From Piscicola geometra (lineage: Eukaryota > Annelida > Clitellata > Hirudinida > Piscicolidae): 64,000 bases of DNA. Positions 48,360 to 59,255 of this stretch are shown one piece after another. The notes beneath the pieces were generated by a model. It saw only the letters and a list, made by a program, of their open reading frames with translations, was not told the DNA's origin and did not search any database. The position numbers were made by a program, and so were the translations under genes. The stretch spans positions 13,213,517-13,277,516 of the forward strand of contig OX030957.1 of the NCBI GenBank assembly GCA_943735955.1, read 5' to 3'. Position 1 is the stretch's first letter. Each line of letters begins with the position of its first letter.

Positions 48360-51170
48360 TTTCTGGCTTTGCACAACTTTTTTTCAATGTCAGGACAGGT
48401 GAGAGAACCTGCTGCTAGTACCACGTAAACTAGTACAACCTGTGGCGTGGTCGGATGGGCAGATGGAGTTCATCAGCCCAGCAAGGCAGTCCATCTAAAG
48501 GGAAGGAAACCTTGATTCAACAACCTCCACGGCCCAGTGGCTATATTCAATTTTGGAATGGGCTACGGGAGTCAACCCAGAGAGAAAATCAAAGGATTCT
48601 CGGGCTTCCTTAAAGTCAGTGTTGGCTGCGAAGGGCATCCAGCCGTCAAACCTGCTACAAAAATGAAAAGTATCAAAAGAAATAAAACGATAGACAGTGC
48701 TGGCTACCCAGGCGTAGTCAGTAGTGTCTCCGGTTGTGGAGCTCTAGGGCGTGGAGCTTCAGGATCGGGCCGTGCAGGCGAAGTAAGCGAGCGCCCAACA
48801 AGGTTTCGTGCCGGAACCCTAAATGTAGGCACGTTGAAAGGAAAAGTAGGCGAAGTGGTGGAGACGTTGAGTAGGAAGAGGGTAGACGTGTGCTGTCTCC
48901 AGGAAGTGAGATGTGTTGGTTCAGGGGTGAAACTGGTGATAGGGAAGGATAGTTGTTACAAGTATTTTTGGTCTGGGAACGAAAGAGGTTTTGGAGGTGT
49001 TGGTTTAATGGTTGCAAAAGCGTGGTGGGAGAAGATAATCACAGTAGACCGTGTCTCAGATCGAATCATCATCATGCGAATGATAATAGGCAAGACGATA
49101 TTTGCTTTTGCGTGCGTATACGCACTTCAATCTGGACTCAGTTTGGCAGAAAAAGGCAGTTTCTACCAAAGGCTACAGTCGGCTATCGCCCTCATACCAA
49201 CCACAGAAGAACTGTTTGTATACGAGCTACTAGTCGGAAACTCTTGCTTCGAGAAGAAGCCTCGCCACTTGGTGTGCTCAACAGATTCGACGAGAAAATC
49301 AAGACATAATCGGAGAGCTGTCAGTAGGAATGATGCTGGCGAAATGTCATTGAGTGAGAACTCAAAGAAAGAGGCCTGGAAGGAGCATTATGAGCGTCTT
49401 TTGAACCTAGAGTTCCCATGGTGCCCTGAGGATCTGCCGGTGGAAGACCCAGTTGAAGGACCAAGTGTGCCGATCACCACAGAAATGAGCATGAAAGCCA
49501 TTGCAAAGATGAGTAATGGCAAGGCCGCTGGTCCGACCGGCATTGTTGCTGAGATGCTCAAGTCTGCTGGTCTACAGGGTGCCATCCTAGTACGTGATCT
49601 TGCTGAGTGCATCAACTCAGAAGGGAAGATCCCCACTGAATGAAAAAAGAGTTTCATTGTGAACCTCTACAAGGGGAAAGGAGATGCTCTCGACAGGAAC
49701 AACTACAGAGGCTTGAAACTGATAGAGCAAGTACTCAAAGTACTGGAGCGCGTGATAGAAAACCTGATCAGGATCCGTGTGAAAATCGACGAGATGCAGT
49801 TTGGCTTCATGCCAGGGCGTGGAACAACAGATGCCATCTTCATCATCCTTCAGATCCAGGAAAAGTACCGGGCTGCCAACAAACCACTCTATTTAGCTTT
49901 CGTCGACCTTGAGAAGGCGTTTGACCGTGTCCCAAGGAAGGTGATATGGTGGGCATTACGTAAACTCGGTATCGAAGAGTGGCTGGTGAGAGTGGTGCAG
50001 TCTATGTATTCAGAGGTGAAAAGCAAGGTAAGGGTTGGTGAAACTTTCAGTGACGAGTTCGAAGTGGGTGTCGGGGTGCATCAAGGTTCGGTCCTAAGCC
50101 CTCTATTATTCATCATCGTGCTAGAAGCGTTATCTATAGAGTTTCGCACTGGATGTCCATGGGAGCTGTTGTACGCAGATAATTTTGTAGCCATAGCTGA
50201 ATCACTGGACGAGCTGCTTCTCAAGGTCAAGATATGGAAGAATGGAATGGAGAAAAGGGCTTAAAAGTTAATACGGGGAAAACGAAAGTTTTAGTATCTG
50301 GTGCGAATCTAGAACTGACCAAGAAATCGGGAAAGTACCCATGTGCAGTCTGCCTTAAAGGAACGGGCAAAAACTCCATTCTATGCAGCGGTTGCTCATC
50401 CTGGGTGCACAAGAGATGCTCAGGCATTAAAGGCTCTCTCCGCTCAGACCAAAATTACAAGTGTGCCCGCTGTCAAGGCATAGCTCGACCGATAGACGGA
50501 AGACCAGTTGTGGAAGTTCTTGTTGATGAAGACAAACTTGAAGTCGTTCCTGAATTCTGCTACTTAGGTGACATGCTGTCTGCAGGTGGAGGCTGTGAGG
50601 ATGCTGCCATAACCCGATGCAAGTGTGCGTGGGGAACATTTCGTCAACTTCTTCCTCTACTGACAAACAGACACCTTCCACTTCCAACCAGAAGTCGTGT
50701 GTACACCTCATGTGTGAGGAGTACAATGTTACACGCCTCTGAGACTTGGGCTGTCACCACAGAAACTATCAACCGCCTTCAACGCAACGACCGGGCCATG
50801 ATCCGTTGGATGTGCAACATCAAATCAAAAAAACTCATCAATTGAGATGAGCTCCAAAAAATGATGGGATCCAGGATATTGGTGCTGTACTGCAAACGAG
50901 AAGAATGAGGTGGTTTGGGCATGTGGAACGTGATGGTGGATGGATCAACAAGGTTAGAAGAACGGAGGTTTCGGGAAAGAAATGACCAGGCAGGCCAAAG
51001 AAGACGTGGGGAGAGATAGTACAGAAAGACCTCAAATACCTGTGGGCATGCAGCACTGATGCCCATGACAGAAAAGAGTGGAGAGAGATTGAGACTTTTC
51101 AGACAGGCCCCACCCTCGGAAGAGGAAAAGTTGGCCTGTATAACAAAAACCAGATGAGATGATGATGACT
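48360..51170 (+). mobile_element. RTE-like LINE, broken
   Basis: Plus strand. Endonuclease start FRAGTLNVGTLKGKVGEVVE, VDVCCLQEVRCVGSG, GGVGLMVAKAWW (from about 48800); much of the rest of the endonuclease is missing after 49200. RT: GKAAGPTGIVAEML, FIVNLYKGKGDALDRNNYRG, MQFGFMPGRGTTDAIFI, FVDLEKAFDRVPRKVIWWAL, GVHQGSVLSPLLFIIVLEAL, LLYADNFVAIAE. Stops at 49641 and 50262, and YADD is YADN. Downstream (50335-50480) a PHD/RING-like Cys set (CAVCLKG, CSGCSSWVHKRCSG, CARC) sits in the RT-to-C-terminal linker, then SETWAVT, RNDRAMIRWMC and a 3' RWFGHVER region. Ends in TGATGATGAC near 51170. Non-functional copy. Confidence 0.85.
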
Positions 51171-51354
51171 TCTTGTGCAACCAGCCCTCATTACATGCAA
51201 CGCATGAATAAACCTTTTTTGGATGCATTTCAAGAATTTAAAATTAACACGAAAAATGAATTTTTCATTTTATTCAGCCAGAACAAAAGCACGAAGACAA
51301 TTTGACTGCAAGAACCAAGCAATGTTGGAAGCCTCCCAGTATTCTGGACTCTCT

Positions 51355-52928
51355 CTAGTTCTTGTACCCCCTGCTCTTCCTGCGACCTCGGGCCCTCTCG
51401 AACTTCCTGCCCTTTGACCTCACGTGCGGCCTGTGTCGACGCCATGGAATCAATTAGAAACTAGAAAACGACATTAATCACAAATGAACAAGAAAACACT
51501 AATAATTACTATTAAAAAAAACTGTAAAAATTATTTTAAATTCAGCCAGAACAAAAGCACGAAGTTGGTTATGATCATGGTGAAGATTGAGGAAAGTGAA
51601 GAGGAGGAGGACCTGGTGTGGCTGTGTGGGACTCCAGGAGCTGGTCCAAAGTACCTGTAAGCCTTGCGTGCCTTCCTCTCTCCTGTGGGAAGGGGGGAGG
51701 AGGTGGGTTAATAAAACCATGATCCAATCCAAATAGGCCCACACATTTGGGTGAGATTTAAAAGCGAATTTTTCAGCCCTAGTCCTAAATATTTTCATGG
51801 AAATTATTTCATTTTGCGATTTTTAAATACACACCACATATTTAAATATTGTGAATACGATTCATTCGGTGATGAATTGATTTGAAAGAGAAGCAAACCT
51901 TGCAAGAGCACAGTCTTCTCTCCCTTGGGGGCCTTCAGAGCGAGTTGATCAAAGGTCAGAACAGTGCCGCCTGCCTTGAGGATTCTGCTCTTTGCCCTTG
52001 CAGTCACATGCAGAGCGCACAACTGTCAAATGGGAAATAATGAGAATGTAAATGGAGAAATAAGTGTGGTTGATATATGCAAGGAAAAGTCAATAACCTT
52101 ATAGATATTCATTCTTGCACATTTCAATGTTATATGTTCTCCCTTTTTAACTAACTGACATTCTAATATAATAAGCAAAGAATACACCAATATTTGTCAT
52201 GGAATGAACTGAGAACATTGTGAAACTGGTAGAAGAAGGAGGCATGCGTAGCACAAGACAGAATGTCGAAGATGACTAACCGTCAGTTTGGGAACCTTGA
52301 AGAGTCTCAAGTCATCAGTCACTGTGCCCACCACCACTGCTGTCTTGCCTTCCCTGCCCTCTTTTTTCATGTGCTTGGACTGGTCAAAGATTAAAAAAAT
52401 GTATTATTAATTAATTTTTTTATTGCTAATTTAATGATTATTTTATTTTTTCAGCATAAAAATTTGAATACAGAAAATCATTGAAGAAGTCTCTTGGCTA
52501 ACCAGCTTGGAGAGGGAGATGGGTGGCTTGTTCGTCCTGCTCATGATCAGCCTTTTGAAGATGATCTGGTTGAACTTGGAGGTCGTCCTGCGAGCCAAGA
52601 ACTTGTAGAGCTATGAAGGGTTGCCATTAAGGAAACTATAATGAAATGAAAATATATTCATGGAAAACCAAGTTAATTCAGTTTATAAAATATATGCACC
52701 TTCACGAGCAGTCTCAGGTAGATATCCTTGGACACCGGTTCTTTACGGTGAACCTTTCGGTCATGCTTGTGGCAAATGTCGATACCCTGAGATGAATAAA
52801 AATTTCCATTAGCAATTTAGAAATTTGTGAAAATAACACTTTAAGGAACCATTTTTATCCTACTGATTAATTTTGAATATTTTATTTATTTAGATGATAT
52901 CAGACTTAAATTTCCAATGACCAACCAT
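51355..52928 (-). CDS. RPL18: Large-subunit ribosomal protein eL18
   Basis: Seven exons: 52928-52926 (only the ATG), 52786-52700, 52610-52503, 52373-52281, 52022-51899, 51682-51613, 51430-51355; 186 aa (human 188). Reads [101 protein letters not shown] and ends [13 protein letters not shown] structural 60S protein. The first intron directly after the ATG codon is common in ribosomal protein genes. Upstream (52930-52960, minus strand) is a pyrimidine tract, cttccttctttttcttc, a candidate TOP element for growth-dependent translation. Poly(A) signal AATAAA at 51269-51274, 80 bases past the stop. A 25-bp sequence in the 3'UTR (51272-51296) recurs exactly in the last intron (51540-51564). Confidence 0.97.
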
Positions 52929-52943
52929 CGCGGATTTGTTTTG

Positions 52944-52962
52944 AAGAAAAAGAAGGAAGCTG
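52944..52962 (-). promoter_or_regulatory. Candidate 5' TOP pyrimidine tract of eL18
   Basis: cttccttctttttcttc on the minus strand about 20 bp before the start codon. Terminal oligopyrimidine tracts at transcription starts are typical of ribosomal protein mRNAs; the start site itself cannot be seen. Confidence 0.45.
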
Positions 52963-53221
52963 GTAAACAAATCGCACACTATATCTCCAAAGACTGTAAA
53001 GTAATTTCAATTCTATTTATGCCTTACTAAGAAGTCAAATCTTTTTTTTTAATGAGTTTTTAATTTTCAAATATTTCTTGAGTTTGATAAAGTTTTATTA
53101 TGTAACTTTGATTCATCATAAGCTATTCAATATAAGAAACCCACACAAAAGTCGGCAATGTGAAAATGTTCACTTAAGTGTTTGATAAATGGCATAAGAT
53201 ATGTCAAAATGAGTTTTAGCA
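52963..53221. other. Spacer upstream of eL18
   Basis: AT-rich, no gene seen; expected to hold the eL18 promoter. Confidence 0.4.
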
Positions 53222-53284
53222 TCAATCAATCAATCAATCAAATAGATTTCTATAGCGCTCTTCCTTCAAATTCAAGAGCGCTCA
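53222..53284 (-). mobile_element. Solo LINE 3' tail
   Basis: atcaatcaatcaatcaatca followed by aatagatttctatagcgctc and tcaaattcaagagcgctc: the last ~60 bp of the CR1/L2-group LINE in minus orientation with no body. 53285-53639 beyond it is AT-rich and unassigned. Confidence 0.8.
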
Positions 53285-54414
53285 ATTGAATGATAGCATG
53301 ATAGAATTGAAGTTGTTTTTGTTAAATAAGTAGCATAATAGTTGGCAAATTTGAAAAGTTATCTTCAATAAACTAATAAAAATTAACATATGGCTTTTTA
53401 TCAAATTCAGAAGCGTTCCACAATGAATTTGTTAAATAAAACAGTCTTTGTCTTTGACAAAAAAAGATTTAAATTTTTCAACCATGTCAGATTTGTTATT
53501 CTAGTTATACTCTGGTTACACCACTGCTGCAAATCTTGGAGGGATCCTACCATCGATGAAGAGAATAGTTTGGTTTCAGACAGCTATCACTATAACTATC
53601 ACTCCTTACTTGACTATAAAAAGTTATAAACCTATGTATATACTTTAATCTTCATTATAATAAACCCACTGATACCTATGTTTCCAAATTCATCCAGATA
53701 CTCAATACTTTCAACTTAACACAACATATATCTACTCAAACCCATTCATCTGGAAATACTATTGATTTTTTAATAACTTCTTCACTTTCTAAAATATCTG
53801 ATATATCTACCACCAAATTTCATTCTTCTGATCACTATCTAATTAACTTCAAATATAATCTAAATAATAACTTTAATATTACTACTATCAAAACGTATAG
53901 CAGAAACTGGAAAAAATTTAATAAGGACACATTTACTCTACTATTTAAATATTTTAGTTTCAATGGTTTCACTGATGTTGATGAGTTTCTTACATGTTTT
54001 AATGATTCTATTTCTTCAATTCTTGAGCTTGGTGCTATCCTGCGTCAATATTGTCGCAGGATAGCGTAGCCGCGCGGTTGGTGTTATCCTGCGTCCAGAT
54101 TTTAGCGAGATACTTTTAACAATCTTTTTTTCTTATTTATTAATATTTAGTGAATTTTCGTAAAATAAAAAGAATAAATTTAGTATTTGTTAAATATTTT
54201 TTTATGAATCTTAATAATCATTGAATTTTCGTAAACTAAACTTAACCTTAAGCTAACACTAAATAAATAAAATATTTATAATAATTAAATTATCAAAAAT
54301 TACTCTAATAATTGAATTTATCTTTTATTTATATTTTAATCATCTAATTTTTTGTTATTTTACTCATTATAAATATAATTAATAAATAAATAATTTAAAA
54401 AAACGAGTTACACT

Positions 54415-54550
54415 TTTTTTAAAACATGAATTAAATCCTTTAAAACATGAATTAAATCCTTTTAAACATGAATTAAATCCTTTAAAACATGAATTAAATC
54501 CTTTAAAACATTAATTAAATACTTTAAAACATGAATTAAATCCTTTAAAA
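54415..54550 (+). repeat. 21-bp tandem repeat within the palindromic element
   Basis: About six units of aaaacatgaattaaatcctt (plus one T), slightly varied. Confidence 0.88.
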
Positions 54551-54577
54551 AATATTTGTTTGACAAAATATTTATAG

Positions 54578-54645
54578 CGGGAATTGAAACCATAGCGTAG
54601 CGATCCGTAGTCTAAGGTGCAAGCTCTAAGCCACAAAAGCTGTTA
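54578..54645 (-). other. tRNA-like Pol III box segment
   Basis: On the minus strand tggcttagagcttgcacc resembles an A box and ggtttcaattcccgct a B box, about 45 bp apart. Stems do not pair well, so it is at best a decayed tRNA-derived region inside the transposon. Confidence 0.3.
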
Positions 54646-56939
54646 AAGATTTGCTCTTATAAAGAATGAAAACCCTTACATTCACTGTACCTAATGAAAA
54701 TCACGTAGAATTTAACGGTGAATCTATTTAAGTTTTGGAAGAAATACATAAAAATATAATTATGAATTTATTCCCAATTAATTCATAACTTTAAATTACA
54801 AATTCACTATATTACTAGATTATAAAATCTGGACGCGGTTACGCTATCCTGCGACAATATTGTCGCAGGATATAATCTTCGAATTCTTGATATCATTTTA
54901 CCTTTAAACTTGCGCTCATGTCGTCTGCTGTCGAAACGGTCTCCGTGGTTCGACAGTGAATGTGCGACTCTGAAACGGGTTGCACGTAGACATGAGCGTA
55001 AGTTTAGGTCTCATAGTTCTTCCTTTAATTATAACCTTTACTTGTCTTCTCTTAACCAATACAAATCTATATTATTCTCTAAGCACTGTAATTATTTTAG
55101 AATTTCTATAGTCAACGCTTCTTCTTCAAAGAATCGTTGGCAGTCACTTTCTAAATTATTAAATAAAAACCTTCCACCTCCTTCATCTTTCTCTTCTCAA
55201 GATTATCATAATTACATAACAAGTAAAGTAGAAACAATAAGGTCTAATTTTAACAATAATACCTCTATTCCTAGCCCTATTAATTATATTAACAATAGTG
55301 AATTTAATTTTGTCAGTTTTTCTTCAATTTCTCTACCTGACCTGTCCTTAATTATTAATTCCATGTCTCCATCTACCTGTTCTCTTGACATAATTCCAAC
55401 TTATTTGATTAAAGAATTGTCTGATATTTTTTACCCTATAATTCTTTTCATTGTTAATCTGTCTCTCTCTACATCTAAATTTCCGACTTTATACAAAGCT
55501 TCTGTTATCATACCTACTTTAAAAAATAATTCATTAGACCCTACTCAAATTTCTAACTATAGACCTATTTCCAATCTAACATTCATATCTAAAATAATAG
55601 AAAAGGTAGTCTATCAACAAATCTATTCATATTTAAATGCTAACTCTCTTATACCTTATTCACAATCTGGTTTTCGTTTAGGTCATAACTGTGAATCATC
55701 CCTCTTAAAACTCTATAATGATCTTATTTACGCCTTTGATAATAAAAAATGTTCTGTACTTGTTTGTTTAGATTATTCGGCCGCTTTTGACACTGTAGAC
55801 CACTCCTTATTACTACTATTACTAAAAAATAAGTTCAATATTAATGATTCTTCGTTTTTATGGATTAAGTCATATTTATCTAATAGATCTGTTTATGTTT
55901 CTTTAAATCACTGTACCTCTACCCCATCTACTTACTCATATGGTGTTCCTCAAGGTTCTATTCTTGGTCCTTTGTTCTTTATTCTATACGTCTCTGAACT
56001 ATCTTCTATCATTTCCTCTCATTCTCTCAACTCCCTATCCTATGCTGACGATTCGCAGTTATAAGTCAGCTTCGATACATCATCATATAATACTGTTATG
56101 TCATCTATATCTTCATGTCTATTATCTATTGAAAACTGGTCTAGCTCAATGTCTTTAAAATTGAATCCACTAAAGTTTGAACTTATATTTTTTGATAAAA
56201 ATGGTAAACTAATTAATGGCCCATGTAATTTCTCCACTCATACTATTGTTCCATCTAATCATATTCGTAGTTTAGGATTTATTTTCGACTCAAAATTAAC
56301 CTTATCAAACCAAATTCTATCAGTCACTAAATCTTGCTATTTTCATCTCAGACGTATCAGACAATTATTACCTTACTTAGATGACCCTTCTTTAAAGATG
56401 TTAGTCTCTGCACTTGTTTTATCTCGAATTGACTATTGTAACTCACTCTATTATAATTCACCTGAAACTACTTTAAAACCATTAAATAAAGTATTTAATT
56501 ATGCTGCTAGAGTCGTTAGCCGTACTCCTATTTATCACCACATTACACCCTCTCTCATCTTATTACATTGGCTCCCCATCAAATTTAGGATTATATTTAA
56601 AATCTGTGTTTTTATGTTTAAATTACAAAATTCCCCAGTATCCCCAATATACCTCAAATCATTAATAACTCACCCTCATAGAAGTAATTTAAGATCATCC
56701 ACTCAAAATCATTATTTCATCCCTTCCATTTATAACTCTTTTGCTAAACGTTCTTTCCATTATGCAGGTCCATATATTTGGAACTCATTACCTCCTTATT
56801 TAACTACTTCTAAATCATTATTTACTTTTCGTAAGGATCTGAAGACATATCTGTTTAACAAATTTATTTACCAGCGCTCTTGAATTTGAAGAAAGAGCGC
56901 TATAGAAATCTATTTGATTGATCGATTGATATCTAAAAA

Positions 56940-57085
56940 TTCTGTTTTGTGACATGGTTGACGATTATGCTCGTATCAAAAAAAGAGTTTAACCATTTTT
57001 TTTAAAGTGGTGGGTCCACATTAATCTCACTACTAAAAAATGGGAGGTTCGGATCCCAAGACACCCCAAGGATCGCCGCTCATGG
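56940..57085 (+). mobile_element. hAT right-end fragment
   Basis: acatggttgacgattatgctcgtatc to ggatcgccgctcatgg: matches the right end of the hAT at 44861-47693 (reversed end CATGAGCGGCGATC). Sits directly after the LINE tail. Confidence 0.65.
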
Positions 57086-57279
57086 TACCGTGCATGTTCT
57101 CGGTATATAGCGATTTAGCTATGTTCCGTGAATATCATTTTCATTTTGAAATTGAAATTTATAAAAAATCTAAACCTATATTCGTCTATCCGCACTTGAA
57201 TGATAAAATGTATAGAATCTATAAACTTATATCGTTTTATAACTGTAATTTATGCATATTCTCTTAAGTGTAGTGGTTA

Positions 57280-57350
57280 GAAATGAAAATATGCAGCATA
57301 AGTGGCCTGGAAGCTTGTTCGGGTTATACGCCACTATAATAATGAGGGTA
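57280..57350 (+). mobile_element. SINE 3' fragment
   Basis: gaaaatatgcagcataagtg then gcctggaagcttgttcgggt and acgccactataataatg match the 3' half of the SINE at 19500-19695. Confidence 0.7.
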
Positions 57351-57359
57351 CTGGGGTCC

Positions 57360-57540
57360 TTCCCCCAATTAAAAAAATTAAAACTTCGGTTTTGATACGA
57401 AAATTCAAGTAATCAAAGAATAGTCAGTTTTAGACAGCTATAACTAAACAATCTCACAATTAAGGTGGACCCCCTCACTACCAAAAAGTGGGGAGGTCCA
57501 GACCGCAGGACCCCCCTAGGATCACCGCCCATGGCTGTAG
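57360..57540 (+). mobile_element. Second hAT right-end fragment
   Basis: aaggtggaccccctcactac ... ctaggatcaccgcccatgg, the same hAT terminus (reversed CATGGGCGGTGATC), diverged. Confidence 0.6.
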
Positions 57541-57650
57541 GTTTCGATGGCTTAAGGAAGGTTTTTAAATACAATATTTAATATTTCAAACCGATAAAAA
57601 ACCTTTAATAGTAATGTGACTGAAATGTTTGAAAATGAAAGCACGATGTT

Positions 57651-58898
57651 TTAATCGGGTAAGTCCAAAGTGGAAATAGTCAAAAAAACAATTCCTGAAA
57701 TAATGTCAAAAAAATATCCGTTTGAAATCAATCCCCCGGTTATTCCAATGCAAAAGTACAAAAGCAGTAGCAAATACGTCAGCATGAGCTTCGATGTGAT
57801 GGAGAGTTGGCGATAATTAATGTGGATCATGTAGATGATGAAGATGGCAAGACAGCTGATCCACGTGTCAGTCAAGAACCGCCGTCTGTGTTGCTTTTCC
57901 AGGATGAGGGTGAGAGTGGTGCGTTCGAGCACGTAACACACACAATGCCACGTCATTGCGCTAGAAAAGGTATCTTCGATTTCTTCTTCGTTGCTGATGA
58001 CTTCATTGCTGTAGAAAACTTTGTACTTGTCGTCGTCACAATCGCCGCTGTAGGACCTCTTCTTGCGTCTGCACTGCATGAACTGGTTGTTTTCTCGAGT
58101 GGTCAGCACTTGCACAACATCGACCAGGAAGAGGACGATGAAGGCCGTGGTGGAGCCTGGCACTGGAAACCTGTTCAGCTGCCACTGCCACTGACACGAG
58201 TCTAGATGGTAGGACTGCCAAATGAGGGAGAGGGTGAAGACCATGGTTGCAAGCAGCCACAACTGTTGTTTGAGAGACACGAAGGGCACCAGACCGAGCA
58301 AAAAGACGCAAATGAAAACGACGAAGGCGAGTTGTTTGTTGATGATGGCGATGTCAGGTCTCTCGCTGAAGAAGATCGTCCCCAAGGAGAACAAACCCAT
58401 CGAACAGATCGCCAAGGCGAAGGAGAGAACGACGATTCTGAAAGGAGGGAATGTGGTGAAGATGATGCACATTAGACACACCATGGAGCAGCAGATCACT
58501 GGAATGTGCAAGAACTCGTACTGTCCGAGTGATAATATGAACTTGTGGTGCGTGGTGTGGGTAGGATGTGAAAATAAATCGTTGACAATGGTGCCATAGA
58601 AGCCTGAAAGAAAGCCGGTGACAGCTCCTCTGATCACGGAGTTCAGGTTGTCGTCGTTGAGGAGGTAACATCGCTCCAAGCCCGTGAGGAAGAAGAGTAG
58701 ACCAGGAATCAGCATGAAAAAAGCGGGAAGTTTGTACTGGTCGAGCAGACGACTGAATGTGGCGGTGGTGGCGATGCAACAGAGCACTTGCAGAAGGAAC
58801 ATGGTGAATCTCATGATCGTCAGAAATCTCCTGCGAGCCTCAATCATCCTGTCGGACTCTCCACTCTCCAGTGCATCCGATAATTGCATATAATTCAA
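57651..58898 (-). CDS. Multi-pass membrane protein of unknown function, intronless
   Basis: Single 415-aa frame. I do not recognise the family. Around ten hydrophobic segments are visible, approximately residues 26-48, 57-74, 88-106, 128-150, 152-177, 190-208, 211-228, 249-267, 345-360, 369-391 and 394-411. A hydrophilic charged loop (268-340: RRKKRSYSGDCDDDKYK, SNEEEIEDT) separates the last three segments and is probably cytosolic. His-rich HPTHTTHHK (111-119) is in a short loop. No signal peptide: the N-terminus is acidic (ALESGESDRMIEARRR). GC and codon use are higher than the surrounding AT-rich DNA, supporting real coding. Lack of introns in an intron-rich genome could mean a retrocopy or an intronless family. 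A transporter or receptor role would be a guess. Confidence 0.8.
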   Translation of the reverse strand: MNYMQLSDALESGESDRMIEARRRFLTIMRFTMFLLQVLCCIATTATFSRLLDQYKLPAFFMLIPGLLFFLTGLERCYLLNDDNLNSVIRGAVTGFLSGFYGTIVNDLFSHPTHTTHHKFILSLGQYEFLHIPVICCSMVCLMCIIFTTFPPFRIVVLSFALAICSMGLFSLGTIFFSERPDIAIINKQLAFVVFICVFLLGLVPFVSLKQQLWLLATMVFTLSLIWQSYHLDSCQWQWQLNRFPVPGSTTAFIVLFLVDVVQVLTTRENNQFMQCRRKKRSYSGDCDDDKYKVFYSNEVISNEEEIEDTFSSAMTWHCVCYVLERTTLTLILEKQHRRRFLTDTWISCLAIFIIYMIHINYRQLSITSKLMLTYLLLLLYFCIGITGGLISNGYFFDIISGIVFLTISTLDLPD

Positions 58899-59255
58899 CT
58901 ATTAGGGGTTTTGAGAAGCGTCAAATTTAAATTTGATTTAGTCTACTTTTAATATTCTATTCAGGTGTTTCATAGAAAAGATAACTTTTAGAAATATGTT
59001 TTAAATTATAAATATTCAACAAATTAATGTTATAAATCATTTTAGTTCACTAATGCTTACCTATTGATAACCGTTTTTTGTAATTGTAATTAATTTAATT
59101 TTCAGTCAATGGAGTTAATAACATAAGTTAATTTTTGACGATTCCTTAGAATACAAAATTCTAAAATTAAATTCCAATTTGAGAAAAAATAATTCATTTA
59201 ACACTAAATTTCCTTCGTTCTATTTTTGTGGATCATTTTCATTTTTGACTGAAAG
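58899..59255. other. Divergent promoter region
   Basis: 357 bp of AT-rich DNA between the divergently transcribed membrane protein (-) and FAM50 (+) genes. No TATA box seen for either. Confidence 0.5.

Larger units (their letters stand above)
54027..54881. mobile_element. Non-autonomous transposon with palindromic ends
   Basis: Inserted into the LINE with a 9-bp duplication aattcttga (54018-54026, 54882-54890). Terminal regions are inverted repeats of each other: TATCCTGCG(A/T)CAATATTG..., GTCGCAGGATAGCGTA(A/G)CCGCG, TCCAGATTTT. Each end itself contains the palindrome TATCCTGCGACAATATTG... (54036-54064, one mismatch; 54845-54872 perfect, 28 bp). The left end has an extra partial repeat (ggttggtgttatcctgcg, 54077-54095). 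The outermost ~9 bp do not match. Interior: a 21-bp AT-rich tandem repeat and a tRNA-like segment; no transposase. A 9-bp duplication is typical of MULEs, but the assignment is open. Confidence 0.75.
53640..56935 (+). mobile_element. CR1/L2-group LINE copy 2, interrupted by a transposon
   Basis: Plus strand, same family as 34268-36960 and very similar. 5'-truncated inside the endonuclease (starts near tttaatcttcattataataa). Split at 54026 by an 855-bp insertion, resumes at 54882 and runs to the 3' motif and (GATT)n tail at 56935. RT frame 54910-56064 (LDYSAAFDTVDHSL, GVPQGSILGPLFFILYV, SLSYADDSQL) is cut by a single TAT-to-TAA change at 56062, then stays open 56098-56883. Dead copy. Confidence 0.92.

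Noticed and set aside
57807..58599. Several plus-strand frames of 90-130 codons
   Set aside because: Antisense shadows of the 415-codon membrane-protein frame.
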